Positions 17,841-27,754 are shown, counted from the first letter of the stretch. The stretch is 64,000 nucleotides of DNA from Kitasatospora humi (GCF_020907985.1 NZ_JAJJPA010000005.1:124001-188000), one strand, 5' to 3'. Numbers and translations are program-made. Notes: a model not told the origin generated them from the letters alone.

Positions 17841-18851
17841 GTGTTCTTCTACATCCTCCGCAGGACGTTCGCCGCCCTGGTGCTGCTACTGGTCGTCAGC
17901 GCGGTCACCTTCGGCATCTTCTTCCTGCTGCCGCGTCTGGCCGGTGAGACCACCGACCAGTTGGCCGCCCAGTACATCGGCAAGAACCCGAGCCCCGAGG
18001 CGCTGGCCGCGGTCAAGAAGAACCTGGGCTTCGACCAGCCGCTGTACGAGCAGTTCTGGCACTTCATCAAGCAGATCTTCGTCGGTGCCACGTACAAGTA
18101 CGGCCCGGACGCGTCCACTTGCCACGTGCCCTGCTTCGGCTACTCGTTCAAGAACCACATCGAGGTCTGGCCGGAGATCGAGAGCCGGATCCCGGTGACC
18201 TTCTCGCTGGCGCTCGGCGCCGCGGTGCTGTGGCTGCTCTCCGGCGTCACCACCGGCGTGATCTCGGCGCTGCGGCCCAAGTCCTTCTTCGACCGGTCGT
18301 CGATGGGCGTCGCGCTGGCCGGCGTCTCGCTGCCGATCTTCTTCACCGGCGCGATCCTGCACTACCTGTTCAGCTACAAGTGGGTCGTCTTCGACAACCT
18401 GCACTACGTCAACTTCACCGACGACCCGGTCGGTTGGTTCACCAACCTGATCCTGCCGTGGATCTCGCTGGCCTTCCTCTACTCCGCGCTCTACGCCCGG
18501 CTGACCCGCGCCGGGATGCTGGAAACGATGAGCGAGGACTACATCCGCACCGCGCGGGCCAAGGGCCTGATCGAGCGCAAGGTGGTGGTCCGGCACGGGC
18601 TGCGCGCCGCGCTCACCCCGATCCTCACCATCTTCGGCATGGACCTGGGTCTGCTGCTCGGCGGTGCGGTCATCACCGAGCAGGTCTTCTCGATGCAGGG
18701 CATCGGGTTCTTCGCGGTCTCCGCGATCAAGGACAACGACCTGCCCAAGATCCTCGGTGTCACCATGATCGCCGCCTTCTTCATCGTGCTCTGCAACCTG
18801 CTGGTTGACCTCCTGTACGCCGCCGTCGACCCCCGGGTGAGGCTCTCATGA
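17841..18851 (+). CDS. Peptide ABC transporter permease, DppB/OppB type
   Basis: 336-aa B-type permease. It begins directly with TM1 (FYILRRTFAALVLLLVVSAVT region) and the VKKNLGFDQPLYEQF segment typical of DppB. Five more TM helices follow, and the coupling motif EDYIRTARAKGLIERKVVVR lies at about 230-250. GTG at 17841 has no clear ribosome binding site despite a 145-bp gap, so the start is moderately sure. The stop overlaps the next gene's ATG by 4 bp (ATGA), so it is coupled to the ATPase. Confidence 0.92.
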   Translation: MFFYILRRTFAALVLLLVVSAVTFGIFFLLPRLAGETTDQLAAQYIGKNPSPEALAAVKKNLGFDQPLYEQFWHFIKQIFVGATYKYGPDASTCHVPCFGYSFKNHIEVWPEIESRIPVTFSLALGAAVLWLLSGVTTGVISALRPKSFFDRSSMGVALAGVSLPIFFTGAILHYLFSYKWVVFDNLHYVNFTDDPVGWFTNLILPWISLAFLYSALYARLTRAGMLETMSEDYIRTARAKGLIERKVVVRHGLRAALTPILTIFGMDLGLLLGGAVITEQVFSMQGIGFFAVSAIKDNDLPKILGVTMIAAFFIVLCNLLVDLLYAAVDPRVRLS

Positions 18852-19909
18852 TCGTCGAACCCGTGACGGACAGCGTTGCCGAGGGCAGTGCCTCCTTCCT
18901 CTCGGTGCGCGACCTGCGCATCCACTTCGACACCGACGACGGCCTGGTGAAGTCCGTCGACGGCGTCAGCTTCGACCTGGCCCGCGGCAAGACCCTGGGC
19001 ATCGTCGGCGAGTCCGGCTCCGGCAAGTCCGTCACCTCGATGGGCATCATGGGCCTGCACCGCTCCAAGCGGGCCCGGATCAGCGGCGAAATCTGGCTGG
19101 ACGGCCAGGAGTTGGTCGCTGCCCAGCCCGACCAGGTGCGCCGGCTGCGCGGCCGCTCGATGGCGATGATCTTCCAGGACCCGCTGACCGCGATGCACCC
19201 GTACTACACGGTCGGCGCCCAGATCATCGAGGCCTACCGGGTGCACCACCCCGAGGCCTCCAAGAAGGCGGCCCGCACCCGCGCCATCGAGATGCTGGCC
19301 CGCGTCGGCATCCCGCAGCCGGACCGCCGGGTCGACGACTACCCGCACCAGTTCTCCGGCGGCATGCGCCAGCGCGCGATGATCGCCATGGCGCTGGTCA
19401 ACGACCCGTCACTGCTGATCGCCGACGAGCCGACCACCGCGCTGGACGTCACCGTGCAGGCGCAGATCCTGGACCTGATCCGGGACCTCCAGGAGGAGTT
19501 CGGCTCGGCCGTCATCATCATCACCCACGACCTGGGCGTGGTCGCGGAGTTGGCCGACGACATCATGGTGATGTACGGCGGCCGGTGCGTGGAGCGCGGC
19601 CCCGCCGCGACCCTCTTCGACAACCCGGAACACCCTTACACCTGGGGGCTGTTGGGCTCCATGCCGCGCCTGGACCGGGAGCTGCAGGACCGGCTGGTGC
19701 CGGTCAAGGGCAGCCCGCCCAGCCTGATCAACGTGCCCAGCGGGTGCGCCTTCCACCCGCGCTGCCCCTATGCCGAGCAGACCGGCGGCCGGTCGATGAC
19801 CGACCGCCCGGTGCTGGCCGAGGTGACGCCCGGGCACCACGCCGCCTGCCACCTGCCGGCCGCCGAACGGCACCGCATCTTCGCCGAAGAGATCGCACCG
19901 CGGCTCTGA
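18848..19909 (+). CDS. Peptide ABC transporter ATPase, DppD/OppD type
   Basis: 353-aa ATPase. Walker A is GESGSGKS (about residues 54-61), the ABC signature region is [12 protein letters not shown], and Walker B is [12 protein letters not shown], followed by a switch His in ITHDLG. The C-terminal OppD-type extension has the two conserved cysteines around [13 protein letters not shown]. It powers uptake with the second ATPase downstream as a heterodimer. The start overlaps the permease stop. Confidence 0.94.
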   Translation: MIVEPVTDSVAEGSASFLSVRDLRIHFDTDDGLVKSVDGVSFDLARGKTLGIVGESGSGKSVTSMGIMGLHRSKRARISGEIWLDGQELVAAQPDQVRRLRGRSMAMIFQDPLTAMHPYYTVGAQIIEAYRVHHPEASKKAARTRAIEMLARVGIPQPDRRVDDYPHQFSGGMRQRAMIAMALVNDPSLLIADEPTTALDVTVQAQILDLIRDLQEEFGSAVIIITHDLGVVAELADDIMVMYGGRCVERGPAATLFDNPEHPYTWGLLGSMPRLDRELQDRLVPVKGSPPSLINVPSGCAFHPRCPYAEQTGGRSMTDRPVLAEVTPGHHAACHLPAAERHRIFAEEIAPRL

Positions 19910-19931
19910 ACTGCCTAAGGATTCAAGGATC

Positions 19932-21041
19932 ATGACGGATACCCAGAGCTCGCAGGGCAAGGGCACTCAGGGCACTGCGCGGCTGCGCAAGTCAGCGGCA
20001 CAGCCGCTGCTGCGGGTCACCGACCTGGAGCGGCACTTCCCGGTCAAGGGCGGTCTGCTGCGCGGCAACCGGGGCGCGGTGCGGGCGGTCGACGGGATCA
20101 GCTTCTCGGTCAACCCGGGCGAGACCCTGGGCGTGGTGGGCGAGTCGGGGTGCGGCAAGTCCACCATGGGGCGGCTGGTCACCAGGCTCGACGAACCCAC
20201 CGGCGGGAAGGTGGAGTTCGAGGGCCAGGACATCACCCACCTGAGCGCCGGCCGACTGCGGCCGCTGCGCAAGGACATCCAGATCATCTTCCAGGACCCG
20301 TACTCCTCGCTGAACCCCCGGCACACCGTGGGCACCATCGTGGGCGCGCCGTTCAGGTTGCAGAAGGTGGCCACCGAGCACGGCGTCAAACGGGCCGTGC
20401 AGGACCTGCTGGAGCTGTGCGGCCTCAACCCCGAGCACTACAACCGCTATCCGCACGAGTTCTCCGGCGGCCAGCGGCAGCGCATCGGGATCGCCCGGGC
20501 CCTGGCGCTCAAGCCCAAGATGGTCGTGGCCGACGAGCCGGTCTCCGCGCTGGACGTGTCCATCCAGGCCCAGGTGGTCAACCTCCTGGACGACCTGCAG
20601 CGCGAGCTCGGCCTCACCTACCTGATCATCGCGCACGACCTCTCGGTGGTCCGTCACGTCTCGGACCGGGTCGCCGTGATGTACCTGGGCAAGATCGTGG
20701 AGATCGCCGACCGCGAGGCCCTCTACCGCAACCCGGCCCACCCCTACACCAACGCCCTGCTCTCCGCCGTCCCGGTGCCGGACCCGCGCCGCAAGGAGCG
20801 CCGCGAGCGCATCCTGCTGACCGGCGACGTGCCGTCGCCGCTCAACCCGCCGAGCGGCTGCCGGTTCCGCACCCGGTGCTGGAAGGCCCAGGAGGTGTGC
20901 GCGACCACCGAGCCGCCGCTGGCGGAGCTGGCCGGCGGGCACCAGGTGGCCTGCCACTTCCCGGAGGGCCAGGAGGGTTCCGAGGGCCAGGGGCGCCCGG
21001 CGGGCGAGGGCGAGCCGACGGACGCGGCCGCCGCCGAGTAG
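19932..21041 (+). CDS. Peptide ABC transporter ATPase, DppF/OppF type
   Basis: 369-aa partner ATPase. An N-terminal unstructured stretch precedes [20 protein letters not shown], the usual F-type start. Walker A is GESGCGKS, the [12 protein letters not shown]-loop is present, the signature is [12 protein letters not shown], and Walker B is [12 protein letters not shown]. The OppF C-terminal extension has cysteines in GCRFRTRCW, then an acidic, disordered tail. ATG at 19932 follows the D gene by 22 bp with AAGGA upstream. It ends nine bases before a strong hairpin terminator. Confidence 0.94.
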   Translation: MTDTQSSQGKGTQGTARLRKSAAQPLLRVTDLERHFPVKGGLLRGNRGAVRAVDGISFSVNPGETLGVVGESGCGKSTMGRLVTRLDEPTGGKVEFEGQDITHLSAGRLRPLRKDIQIIFQDPYSSLNPRHTVGTIVGAPFRLQKVATEHGVKRAVQDLLELCGLNPEHYNRYPHEFSGGQRQRIGIARALALKPKMVVADEPVSALDVSIQAQVVNLLDDLQRELGLTYLIIAHDLSVVRHVSDRVAVMYLGKIVEIADREALYRNPAHPYTNALLSAVPVPDPRRKERRERILLTGDVPSPLNPPSGCRFRTRCWKAQEVCATTEPPLAELAGGHQVACHFPEGQEGSEGQGRPAGEGEPTDAAAAE

Positions 21042-21049
21042 CCGCCGCA

Positions 21050-21086
21050 CCGACGGCGCGGTCCGGGCCCCGGACCGCGCCGTCGG
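21050..21086 (+). terminator. Strong hairpin terminator of the ABC operon
   Basis: Essentially perfect 18-bp inverted repeat (CCGACGGCGCGG... / ...CCGCGCCGTCGG) with a minimal loop at 21068, no T tract, as common in Streptomyces. Confidence 0.85.
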
Positions 21087-21178
21087 CAGCCGGCGCCCGT
21101 GACCGTACCACTCGAGATGCGGCCGATGCTCCTGTCCGGGATTCGGAGGCCGCACCACGGTCGGGTGACACTGGGCCG

Positions 21179-21838
21179 GTGACATCGCAGATTTTCAGCC
21201 ACGACGTGCAGCTGACCCTCGACCTGATAGGCATATTCGTCTTCGCCCTGTCCGGGGGCCTGCTCGCGGTCCGCAAGAACATGGACATCTTCGGCATCTG
21301 CGTGCTCGCCGAGGCCACCGCGCTCGGCGGCGGCGTCATGCGGGACCTGCTGATCGGCGCCGTCCCGCCGGCCGCCTTCACGAACCTGGGCTACTTCGTG
21401 ACCCCGCTGGTCGCCGGTCTGGTGGTGTTCTTCCTGCACCCCGAGGTGGAGCGGATCAACCGCAGCGTGCAGACCCTGGACGCCCTGGGTCTCGGCCTGT
21501 TCTGCGTCACCGGCACGGCCAAGGCCCACGACTACGGCCTCGGCTCGGTCGCCTCCATCGCCCTCGGCATGCTGACCGCGGCCGGCGGCGGCGTCATCCG
21601 CGACGTGCTGGCCCAGGAGACCCCGTCGCTGCTCCGCTGGGACCGGGAGATCTACGCCGTCCCCGCCCTGGTCGGCGCCACCGTCGTGGCCGTCCTGATC
21701 GCCCACCACCACCTCACCACCCTCACCGCCACCAGCGCCGCCCTCACCGCCTTCGTGCTGCGCATGCTCGCCCTGCGCTACGGCTGGCGGGCGCCCCGGG
21801 CCTGGCACCGCAACGGGGCGCGGATCAGCGAGGAGTAG
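21179..21838 (+). CDS. TRIC-type/UPF0126 membrane protein
   Basis: 219-aa protein made of two repeated three-helix glycine-rich modules, as in the bacterial TRIC (YicG/UPF0126) family of homotrimeric cation channels. Paired motifs are FVFALSGGLLAVRKNMDIFG with GGGVMRDLLIGAVPP in the first module, and GLFCVTGTAKAHDYGL with GGGVIRDVLAQETP in the second. Hydrophobic helices fill most of the chain. The frame is open far upstream through the ABC gene, but family similarity begins at about GTG 21179. No clear ribosome binding site. Transcribed alone after the terminator. Confidence 0.88.
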   Translation: MTSQIFSHDVQLTLDLIGIFVFALSGGLLAVRKNMDIFGICVLAEATALGGGVMRDLLIGAVPPAAFTNLGYFVTPLVAGLVVFFLHPEVERINRSVQTLDALGLGLFCVTGTAKAHDYGLGSVASIALGMLTAAGGGVIRDVLAQETPSLLRWDREIYAVPALVGATVVAVLIAHHHLTTLTATSAALTAFVLRMLALRYGWRAPRAWHRNGARISEE

Positions 21839-21948
21839 GAGCCGGTCGGGTCACCGCGCCGCTGGCCTCCCGCGCCGCTGGCCCCCGGGCCGCTGTCCCC
21901 GGGCCGCTGTCCCTGCGCCACTGCTCCGGGCCGATGTCCCCGCGCGGG

Positions 21949-22731
21949 CTACATCCGCACCGCTGCCTTCGCCCCGCAGCGGCTGTCGCACCAGCGCGGG
22001 TTCGGTGAGCCGCCGAACGCCAGGGACACCGCCTCCGCCGTGCAGAGGAGTTCGGGCAGCAGGCGGTTCAGCTCGCCCAGTGGGGCGACCGAGGTGGGCA
22101 CCGAGATGGCACAGGCGGCGATCGTGCGCCCGTCGTTCCCCGTGATCGGGGCGGCCAGGCAGTTGACGCCGGCCGTGTGGTCGCCCTGGTCCAGGGACCA
22201 GCCCTGGCGGCGGACGGCGGCGAGGTCGGCGGGCAGGTCGGCGGGGGAGTGCGGGTCCGCCAGCACGGCCGCCAGCCGATCGCCGGTCAGGTCGGCCAGC
22301 AGCACCCGTCCGGCGGCGGTGGCCACGGCGGGGGCGCGGCCACCGATCCGGGAGGCCTCGCCGAGCCCGCAGTCCGGCGGAGTGGGGTAGCGGGCGTCCA
22401 CCTTGTCGACGGAGAGCACCTCGACGCCGTCCAGCACCGCCAAGTGCACGGTGTGGCCGTAGCGTTCGTTCAGTGAGGCCAGGTAGGGCGCGCAGACCTG
22501 GCGGACGTCGAAGCCCTCGAGCGCGGTGTGGGCCAGCGACAGGAGCCGGCCGCCGAGCCGGTAGCGGTGGTCGGCCTGGCGCTGCACGAACCCGTGCTCC
22601 TCCAGGGTGCGCAACAGCCGCAGTGCGGTGGACTTGTGCACCCCGATCCGGTTGGCGGCCTGCTCCAGGGAGGCCGGGCCGTCGCCCAGCGAGGTCAGGA
22701 TGGTCAGCGCTCGGTCCACGGTCTGCGACAT
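21949..22731 (-). CDS. IclR-family transcriptional regulator
   Basis: 260-aa dimeric DNA-binding regulator. Winged HTH at residues 1-65 (TVDRALTILTSLGDGPASL, IGVHKSTALRLLRTLEEHGF) and an IclR effector domain (about 80-240; GRLLSLAHTALEGFDVRQVC, HTVHLAVLDGVEVLSV, ATAAGRVLLADL). The last 19 residues (NPRWCDSRCGAKAAV) are not typical and contain two Cys. ATG at 22731 lies 137 bp from the divergent cysteine desulfurase. A TTGCAC-GTGCAA palindrome between them may be its operator. The effector is unknown. Confidence 0.92.
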   Translation of the reverse strand: MSQTVDRALTILTSLGDGPASLEQAANRIGVHKSTALRLLRTLEEHGFVQRQADHRYRLGGRLLSLAHTALEGFDVRQVCAPYLASLNERYGHTVHLAVLDGVEVLSVDKVDARYPTPPDCGLGEASRIGGRAPAVATAAGRVLLADLTGDRLAAVLADPHSPADLPADLAAVRRQGWSLDQGDHTAGVNCLAAPITGNDGRTIAACAISVPTSVAPLGELNRLLPELLCTAEAVSLAFGGSPNPRWCDSRCGAKAAVRM

Positions 22732-22792
22732 CGGGCCCCACCCCCCAACGTGAACGCGCCCAGGCCTCGTGCCGCAGCACGCTAATGGCGCG

Positions 22793-22807
22793 TTGCACGG
22801 CGTGCAA
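22793..22807. promoter_or_regulatory. Candidate IclR operator palindrome
   Basis: Perfect inverted repeat TTGCAC-GGC-GTGCAA in the divergent IclR/cysteine desulfurase intergenic region. Size and location suit autoregulation by an IclR dimer. A -10-like TACACT for the desulfurase lies at 22853-22858. Confidence 0.5.
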
Positions 22808-22867
22808 TGGCCAAATCGACACTTCGGCAGGGGAGCCCGGTCCCGCTCCGCCTACACTGGTGCCGCC

Positions 22868-24037
22868 ATGCCATACCTCGACCATGCGGCCACCACCCCG
22901 ATGCTCCCCGAGGCGATCGCCGCGATGACGGCCCACCTCGGCGTCACCGGCAATGCCTCCTCGCTGCACGCCGCCGGCCGCCGGGCCCGCCGGGTGGTCG
23001 AGGAGTCCCGCGAGTCGCTGGCCGCCTCGCTGGGCGCCCGGCCGAGCGAGATCGTGCTCACCGGCGGCGGCACCGAATCGGACAACCTGGCGGTGAAGGG
23101 CCTCTACTGGGCCCGCCGCGACGCCGATCCGGCCCGCACCCGGGTGCTCTGCAGCCCGGTGGAGCACCACGCGGTGCTGGACGCCGTGGAGTGGCTCGCC
23201 CAGCACGAGGGCGCGCGGGTCGAGTACCTGCCGGTGGACGCCCACGGCCGGGTGCACCCCGAAGCGCTGCGCGAGGCGATAGGGAGCGATCCGGCGGCGG
23301 TCGCGCTGGTCACCGTGATGTGGGCCAACAACGAGGTCGGCACCATTCAGCCGATCAACGAACTGGCTGCCGTGGCGCGGGAGTTCGGCATTCCCATGCA
23401 TGCCGACGCGGTGCAGGCGCTGGGCCAGGTGCCGGTCTCGTTCGCCGACTCCGGGCTGGACGCGCTGACCGTGACCGGCCACAAGATCGGCGGCCCCTAC
23501 GGGGTCGGCGCGCTGGTGCTCTCCCGTGGCGCGGCACCGGTGCCGCTGCTGCACGGCGGCGGCCAGGAGCGCGACGTGCGCTCCGGCACCCTGGACGTGC
23601 CCGCCGCGGCCGGTTTCGCCGCCGCCGCCGCGCTCGCCGTCGAGCGGCGCGCCGGGCACGCACCGGAGCTCGCCAAGCTCCGGGACGACCTGATCGCCCG
23701 GGTGCGGGCGGCGGTGCCGGACGCCATCCTCAACGGCGATCCGGACCCGGCGGGCCGACTGCCCGCCAATGCCCACTTCTCGTTCCCCGGCTGCGAGGGC
23801 GACGCCCTGCTGATGCTGCTGGACGCGGCCGGCATCGAGGTCTCCACCGGTTCGGCCTGCTCCGCCGGGGTGCCGCAACCCAGCCACGTGCTGCTGGCGT
23901 TGGGGGCCGAGCCGAAGCTGGCCCGCTCCTCGCTGCGCTTCTCGCTCGGGCACACCTCCACCACGGCGGACGTGGACGCGCTGGCCGAGGCGATCGGCCC
24001 GGTCGTCGAGCGGGCCCGCAACGCCGGTCGGCGCTGA
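22868..24037 (+). CDS. Cysteine desulfurase, IscS/NifS family
   Basis: PLP enzyme taking sulfur from cysteine as persulfide. The 389-aa product starts [10 protein letters not shown]. It has the [13 protein letters not shown] phosphate site, the PLP lysine in [11 protein letters not shown] (about residue 206), and the persulfide Cys in [15 protein letters not shown] (about 331). ATG at 22868 sits 10 bases behind TACACT and lacks a ribosome binding site, so the message may be leaderless. mnmA follows 48 bp downstream, so this enzyme probably feeds sulfur to tRNA thiolation; an Fe-S role is also possible. Confidence 0.94.
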   Translation: MPYLDHAATTPMLPEAIAAMTAHLGVTGNASSLHAAGRRARRVVEESRESLAASLGARPSEIVLTGGGTESDNLAVKGLYWARRDADPARTRVLCSPVEHHAVLDAVEWLAQHEGARVEYLPVDAHGRVHPEALREAIGSDPAAVALVTVMWANNEVGTIQPINELAAVAREFGIPMHADAVQALGQVPVSFADSGLDALTVTGHKIGGPYGVGALVLSRGAAPVPLLHGGGQERDVRSGTLDVPAAAGFAAAAALAVERRAGHAPELAKLRDDLIARVRAAVPDAILNGDPDPAGRLPANAHFSFPGCEGDALLMLLDAAGIEVSTGSACSAGVPQPSHVLLALGAEPKLARSSLRFSLGHTSTTADVDALAEAIGPVVERARNAGRR

Positions 24038-24085
24038 GAGGGCCGCAACGAGCCCGCGGGCCCATTGCGTACGCTTGGGAGCACT

Positions 24086-25228
24086 ATGACTGACTTCCCA
24101 GGTGCCCCGACCGGCCCGTCCACCGGCTCCCGTCTGCGCGTGCTCGCCGCGATGTCCGGCGGGGTCGACTCCGCCGTCGCCGCCGCCCGCGCGGCCGAAG
24201 CCGGGCACGAGGTGACCGGCGTGCACCTGGCGCTGTCGTCCAATCCCCAGTCGTTCCGGACCGGCGCCCGCGGCTGCTGCACCCTGGAGGACTCCCGGGA
24301 CGCCCGCCGGGCCGCCGACGTGATCGGCATCCCCTTCTACGTCTGGGACCTCGCCGAGCGGTTCCGCGAGGACGTGATCGACGACTTCGTCGCGGAGTAC
24401 GCGGCCGGCCGCACCCCCAACCCCTGCCTGCGCTGCAACGAGAAGATCAAGTTCGCGGCGCTGCTGGACAAGGCGCTGGCGCTGGGCTTCGACGCGGTCT
24501 GCACCGGCCACTACGCGCGGATCGTCGACCTGCCCGGCGGCGGTCGCGAGCTGCACCGCGCGGTGGACGCGGCCAAGGACCAGTCCTACGTGCTGGGCGT
24601 GCTGGACGCCGAGCAGCTGGCCCACTCGCTCTTCCCGCTCGGCGACACCACCAAGGACCGGATCCGACTCGAGGCCGACCGGCGCGGCCTGGCCGTGGCG
24701 AAGAAGCCGGACAGCCACGACATCTGCTTCATCACCGACGGCGACACCCAGAAGTTCCTGGCCCGGCACCTGGGCACGGCAGCCGGCGACATCGTGGACA
24801 CCGACGGCACCAAGCTCGGCGAGCACGACGGCGCGTACGGCTTCACCATCGGCCAGCGCAAGGGCCTGCGGATCGGCCGCCCGGCCGCCGACGGCAAGCC
24901 GCGCTACGTGCTGGACATCTCCCCGGTGACCAACACCGTCACGGTCGGCCCGGCCGAGGGCCTGGACGTGCTGGGCCTGACCGCCATCCGCCCGCGCTGG
25001 TGCGGCGCCGCCCCGGTCGGCCAGGGCCGCTACACCGCGCAGCTGCGCGCGCACGGCGAGGAGGTCCCGGTGACCGCCGAGGTGCTCGACGGCGAGCTGC
25101 GGGTGGTGCTGGACAAGCCGGTGCGCGGCGTGGCGCCGGGCCAGGCCGTGGTGCTCTACGACGGCACCCGGGTGGTCGGCTCGGCCACCATCTCGGCGAC
25201 GGAGCGGCGGAACCCCGCGAACATCTGA
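24086..25228 (+). CDS. mnmA: tRNA-specific 2-thiouridylase MnmA
   Basis: Thiolates uridine-34 of Glu, Gln and Lys tRNAs using ATP and persulfide sulfur. 380 aa. The PP-loop is [13 protein letters not shown] (about residues 17-30), the first catalytic Cys is in [12 protein letters not shown] and the second in [11 protein letters not shown]. The tRNA-binding central domain and C-terminal beta barrel ([12 protein letters not shown] onward) are complete. ATG at 24086 has GGGAG four bases upstream. It lies directly behind the cysteine desulfurase, an arrangement that supplies its sulfur. Confidence 0.96.
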   Translation: MTDFPGAPTGPSTGSRLRVLAAMSGGVDSAVAAARAAEAGHEVTGVHLALSSNPQSFRTGARGCCTLEDSRDARRAADVIGIPFYVWDLAERFREDVIDDFVAEYAAGRTPNPCLRCNEKIKFAALLDKALALGFDAVCTGHYARIVDLPGGGRELHRAVDAAKDQSYVLGVLDAEQLAHSLFPLGDTTKDRIRLEADRRGLAVAKKPDSHDICFITDGDTQKFLARHLGTAAGDIVDTDGTKLGEHDGAYGFTIGQRKGLRIGRPAADGKPRYVLDISPVTNTVTVGPAEGLDVLGLTAIRPRWCGAAPVGQGRYTAQLRAHGEEVPVTAEVLDGELRVVLDKPVRGVAPGQAVVLYDGTRVVGSATISATERRNPANI

Positions 25229-25269
25229 GGCGACCGGAGGAGCGGTGATCTGATAATCCTGTTCGCATC

Positions 25270-25800
25270 ATGAACATCACCGTCTTCTGCTCCGCGTACT
25301 CGCTCGATGAGCGCTACACCGCCCCCGCCGCCGAGTTCGCCCGCCTGCTCGGGGCCGGCGGCCACACCCTGGTCTGGGGCGGCTCGAACGCCGGCCTGAT
25401 GGGCCTGCTGGCCGACGAGGTCAAGGCGGCCGGCGGCAAGCTGGTCGGCGTCATGGTCGAGTTGCTCGCGCACAAGGGCTACCCGGGGGCGGACGAGTCG
25501 GTGATGACCCGCGACCTGGCCGAGCGCAAGGCCGAGTTGCTGCTCCGGGCGGACGCGGTCGTGGTGCTGGTGGGCGGTCTCGGCACGCTGGACGAGATCA
25601 CCGAGGTACTGGAGCTCAAGAAGCACAATCTGCACGGCAAGCCGATAGTGGTGCTGGACACCGAGGGCTTCTGGACCGGCATGCGGGTGCAGCTGGAGCG
25701 GATGGACGCCGAGGGCTTCCTGCCGCGCCCGCTCGACGAGCTGATCACCTTCGCCCAGACGCCCGCCGAGGTCTTCGCCCTGCTCGACACCTCCTCCTGA
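25270..25800 (+). CDS. LOG-family Rossmann protein
   Basis: 176-aa TIGR00730-like protein related to cytokinin riboside 5'-monophosphate phosphoribohydrolase (LOG), which releases a base from a nucleoside monophosphate. It begins MNITVFCSAY. The GGSNAGLMG loop and the active-site motif VGGLGTLDE are present; the usual PGG is VGG here. ATG at 25270 lacks a Shine-Dalgarno, with GATAAT at 25252-25257 suggesting a nearly leaderless transcript. The stop is 9 bp before the next gene, so the two are likely co-transcribed. Substrate is inferred from the family only. Confidence 0.87.
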   Translation: MNITVFCSAYSLDERYTAPAAEFARLLGAGGHTLVWGGSNAGLMGLLADEVKAAGGKLVGVMVELLAHKGYPGADESVMTRDLAERKAELLLRADAVVVLVGGLGTLDEITEVLELKKHNLHGKPIVVLDTEGFWTGMRVQLERMDAEGFLPRPLDELITFAQTPAEVFALLDTSS

Positions 25801-25809
25801 AAGGCCGTC

Positions 25810-26499
25810 ATGCCCACTCATCTGCTCACTGGTGCCGGCTCCGGCATCGGGGCCGTCACCGCCCGGCGTCTGATCGAGCGCGGTGACGAGGTCTGGTTGC
25901 TCGCCCGTGACGCCAAGCGCGCCACCGAGCTGCGCGAACGCTTCGCGGGCGCCCGCACCCTGGTCGGCGACCTGGGCGATCCGGCCAAGCTGTCCTGGGC
26001 GTTCGGCCACCAGCAGCTGCCGCTGGAGCTGGACTCCCTGCTGCACATCGCCGGCACGGTGGAACTCGGCACGATCGGCGACACCCCGGTCAAGGTCTGG
26101 CAGGAGACACTGGCCGTCAACCTGATCGCCCCCGCCGAGCTGACCCGCCTGCTGCTGCCCCAGCTGCGCCAAGCGCGCGGCCACGTGGTCTTCGTCAACT
26201 CCGGCGCCGGGCACAGCGCCCACGCCGAGTGGGGCTCGTACGCGGCCAGCAAGCACGGGCTGCGGGCGCTGGCCGACTCGCTGCGCCAGGAGGAGCACGG
26301 CAACGGCGTCCGGGTCACCTCGGTCTACCCGGGCCGCACCGCGACCCCGATGCAGGCCAAGGTGCACCGGCAGGAGGGCAAGGAGTACGACGCCGACCGC
26401 TGGATCGCCCCGGAGTCGGTGGCGACCGCGATCCTGGCCGCCGTCGACCTGCCGCGGGACGCGGAGATCACCGACGTCACGGTGCGCCCGGGGCGGTAG
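25810..26499 (+). CDS. Short-chain dehydrogenase/reductase
   Basis: 229-aa classical SDR. The cofactor loop is TGAGSGIGA (residues 7-15), the NAG-like segment is HIAGTVELG, the active-site Ser is in VFVNSGAGH, and the catalytic pair lies in SYAASKHG (Tyr-x3-Lys). GDLGDPAKL after strand 3 suggests NADP(H) use with Arg residues nearby, but this is not firm. ATG at 25810 overlaps nothing and follows the LOG gene by 9 bp with GAAAGG upstream. The substrate is unknown. Confidence 0.9.
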   Translation: MPTHLLTGAGSGIGAVTARRLIERGDEVWLLARDAKRATELRERFAGARTLVGDLGDPAKLSWAFGHQQLPLELDSLLHIAGTVELGTIGDTPVKVWQETLAVNLIAPAELTRLLLPQLRQARGHVVFVNSGAGHSAHAEWGSYAASKHGLRALADSLRQEEHGNGVRVTSVYPGRTATPMQAKVHRQEGKEYDADRWIAPESVATAILAAVDLPRDAEITDVTVRPGR

Positions 26500-26610
26500 G
26501 ACGCGCGGTTCCCGGCAGTTGTGCAATTTCCGTACCCGAATGAGCTGACAACGTCCATACTGATGAACCTTTGGTCATATCAGCCCTATTTAACCAGTCA
26601 AAGGATCGTC

Positions 26611-27399
26611 ATGTACTCCAGTCGGCTCGTCCATTCCGCCGTGCTCTGCGTCGTCCTGGCCGGCGCGGTCACCGCCTGCGGAAGCTCCAAGGGCACGTCC
26701 AGTCAGGCGGCCGCGCCCGGCTCGGCGTCCCAGAGTGGGTCGAACCTCAGCGCCCTGTCGGCCAGTCAGGTCCTCGACCAGGCCAAGGCCGCGATGGGCT
26801 CGCTCAGTTCGATGCACGCCAAGGGCTACGTCACTACGGACAGCGACAAGATCACCTTGGACCTCTCGGCGGGCAAGAACAAGGACTGCACCGGCACGGT
26901 CAGCAGCGCCTCGGACGGCTCGATGCAGATCATCCACACCAGTGCCGGCACCTGGATGAAGCCCGATGCGACCTTCCTGCAGAACATCGCCTCCCATGAG
27001 AACTCCAAGGCCGGTGCCGCCGCCGTCCAGCTGTTCCAGGGCCGCTGGCTGACGGGTGGCCAGGACGACCCGGACCTGCAGAGCATGGCCGCCATGTGCG
27101 ATCTGATGGCGAACATGGCCGACGACGACTCCAAGCAGACCGGCGCCACGAAGGGTTCGGCCACCACCGTCAACGGCACCCCTGCGCTGACCGTCCAGGT
27201 GAGCGACGACAGCGGCCCCAGCACCGTCTACGTCGCCACACAGGGACAGCCCTACCTGCTCCGGATGGAGAACAAGGGGTCGGACGGCGGCTCGGTGGAC
27301 TTCAGTGACTTCAACAAGCCGCTGAACATCCAGGCCCCGCCGGCGGACCAGGTGATCGACTTCAGCGTGTTCCAGCAGAAGGTGAAGGCTTCGGTCTGA
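26611..27399 (+). CDS. Putative lipoprotein, LppX/LprAFG- or LolA-like
   Basis: 262-aa secreted lipoprotein. Signal peptide with lipobox AVTAC (Cys23), a Ser/Ala/Gly linker, then a beta-rich domain opening SASQVLDQAKAAMGSLSSMH. It contains single-residue-spaced strands such as ITLDLSAGKN and TLTVQVSDDSG. This resembles actinobacterial lipoproteins with a half-barrel lipid-binding fold, but the similarity is only structural in flavour. ATG at 26611 has AAAGGA upstream. The leader (26520-26610) is AT-rich and shares an 11-mer with the region before the gene at 3003. Confidence 0.8.
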   Translation: MYSSRLVHSAVLCVVLAGAVTACGSSKGTSSQAAAPGSASQSGSNLSALSASQVLDQAKAAMGSLSSMHAKGYVTTDSDKITLDLSAGKNKDCTGTVSSASDGSMQIIHTSAGTWMKPDATFLQNIASHENSKAGAAAVQLFQGRWLTGGQDDPDLQSMAAMCDLMANMADDDSKQTGATKGSATTVNGTPALTVQVSDDSGPSTVYVATQGQPYLLRMENKGSDGGSVDFSDFNKPLNIQAPPADQVIDFSVFQQKVKASV

Positions 27400-27754
27400 C
27401 GGGGGCCTTCGCCGTGAAGCCTCTCCACCACCTCGACCGCACCCCCCGGAGGGCGTCAAAGCCCTTGCGGCCCTGGTAGGTGTGATCCTCCGGACGGTGT
27501 TCACCAACGAGGTGGGGCGCGGTCGAAGGACCGCCTGGCCGCGTCCCGCTCGCCGAAGGGGAGCCGGGCGCGACCGGCGACGACCCAGGCAGTCGGCCGG
27601 CGGTGCCGAGAACGTTCCGGAGCCGCTCGGGGATGTCCAGGGACTCCTCGAGCGCGGCTAGGGCGTCGTCGCGGCGGTCGAGTTCACCGCGGGGTCCCGT
27701 CGGCGCGCGAGCGGCCGACGGGACGTCCCCCGTTGCGGAAGAAGCCGCGAAAGC
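27400..27754. other. Non-coding stretch, possible decayed gene
   Basis: No convincing gene. A minus-strand frame (27769 to 27362) contains coding-like pieces such as LAALEESLDIPERLRNVLG and GEHRPEDHTYQGRKGFDAL. It has no plausible start and runs antisense into the end of the lipoprotein gene, so it may be a degraded relic. No hairpin comparable to the other terminators was found. Confidence 0.4.

Noticed and set aside
20150-21178. Long upstream extension of the TRIC-type frame through the dppF-like gene
   Set aside because: The extension is Arg/Pro-rich and lies inside a clear ATPase gene; family similarity starts only at about 21179.
21851-25054. 1067-aa minus-strand frame
   Set aside because: Runs antisense to cysteine desulfurase and mnmA; no domain seen. 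Only the IclR frame is real on this strand.
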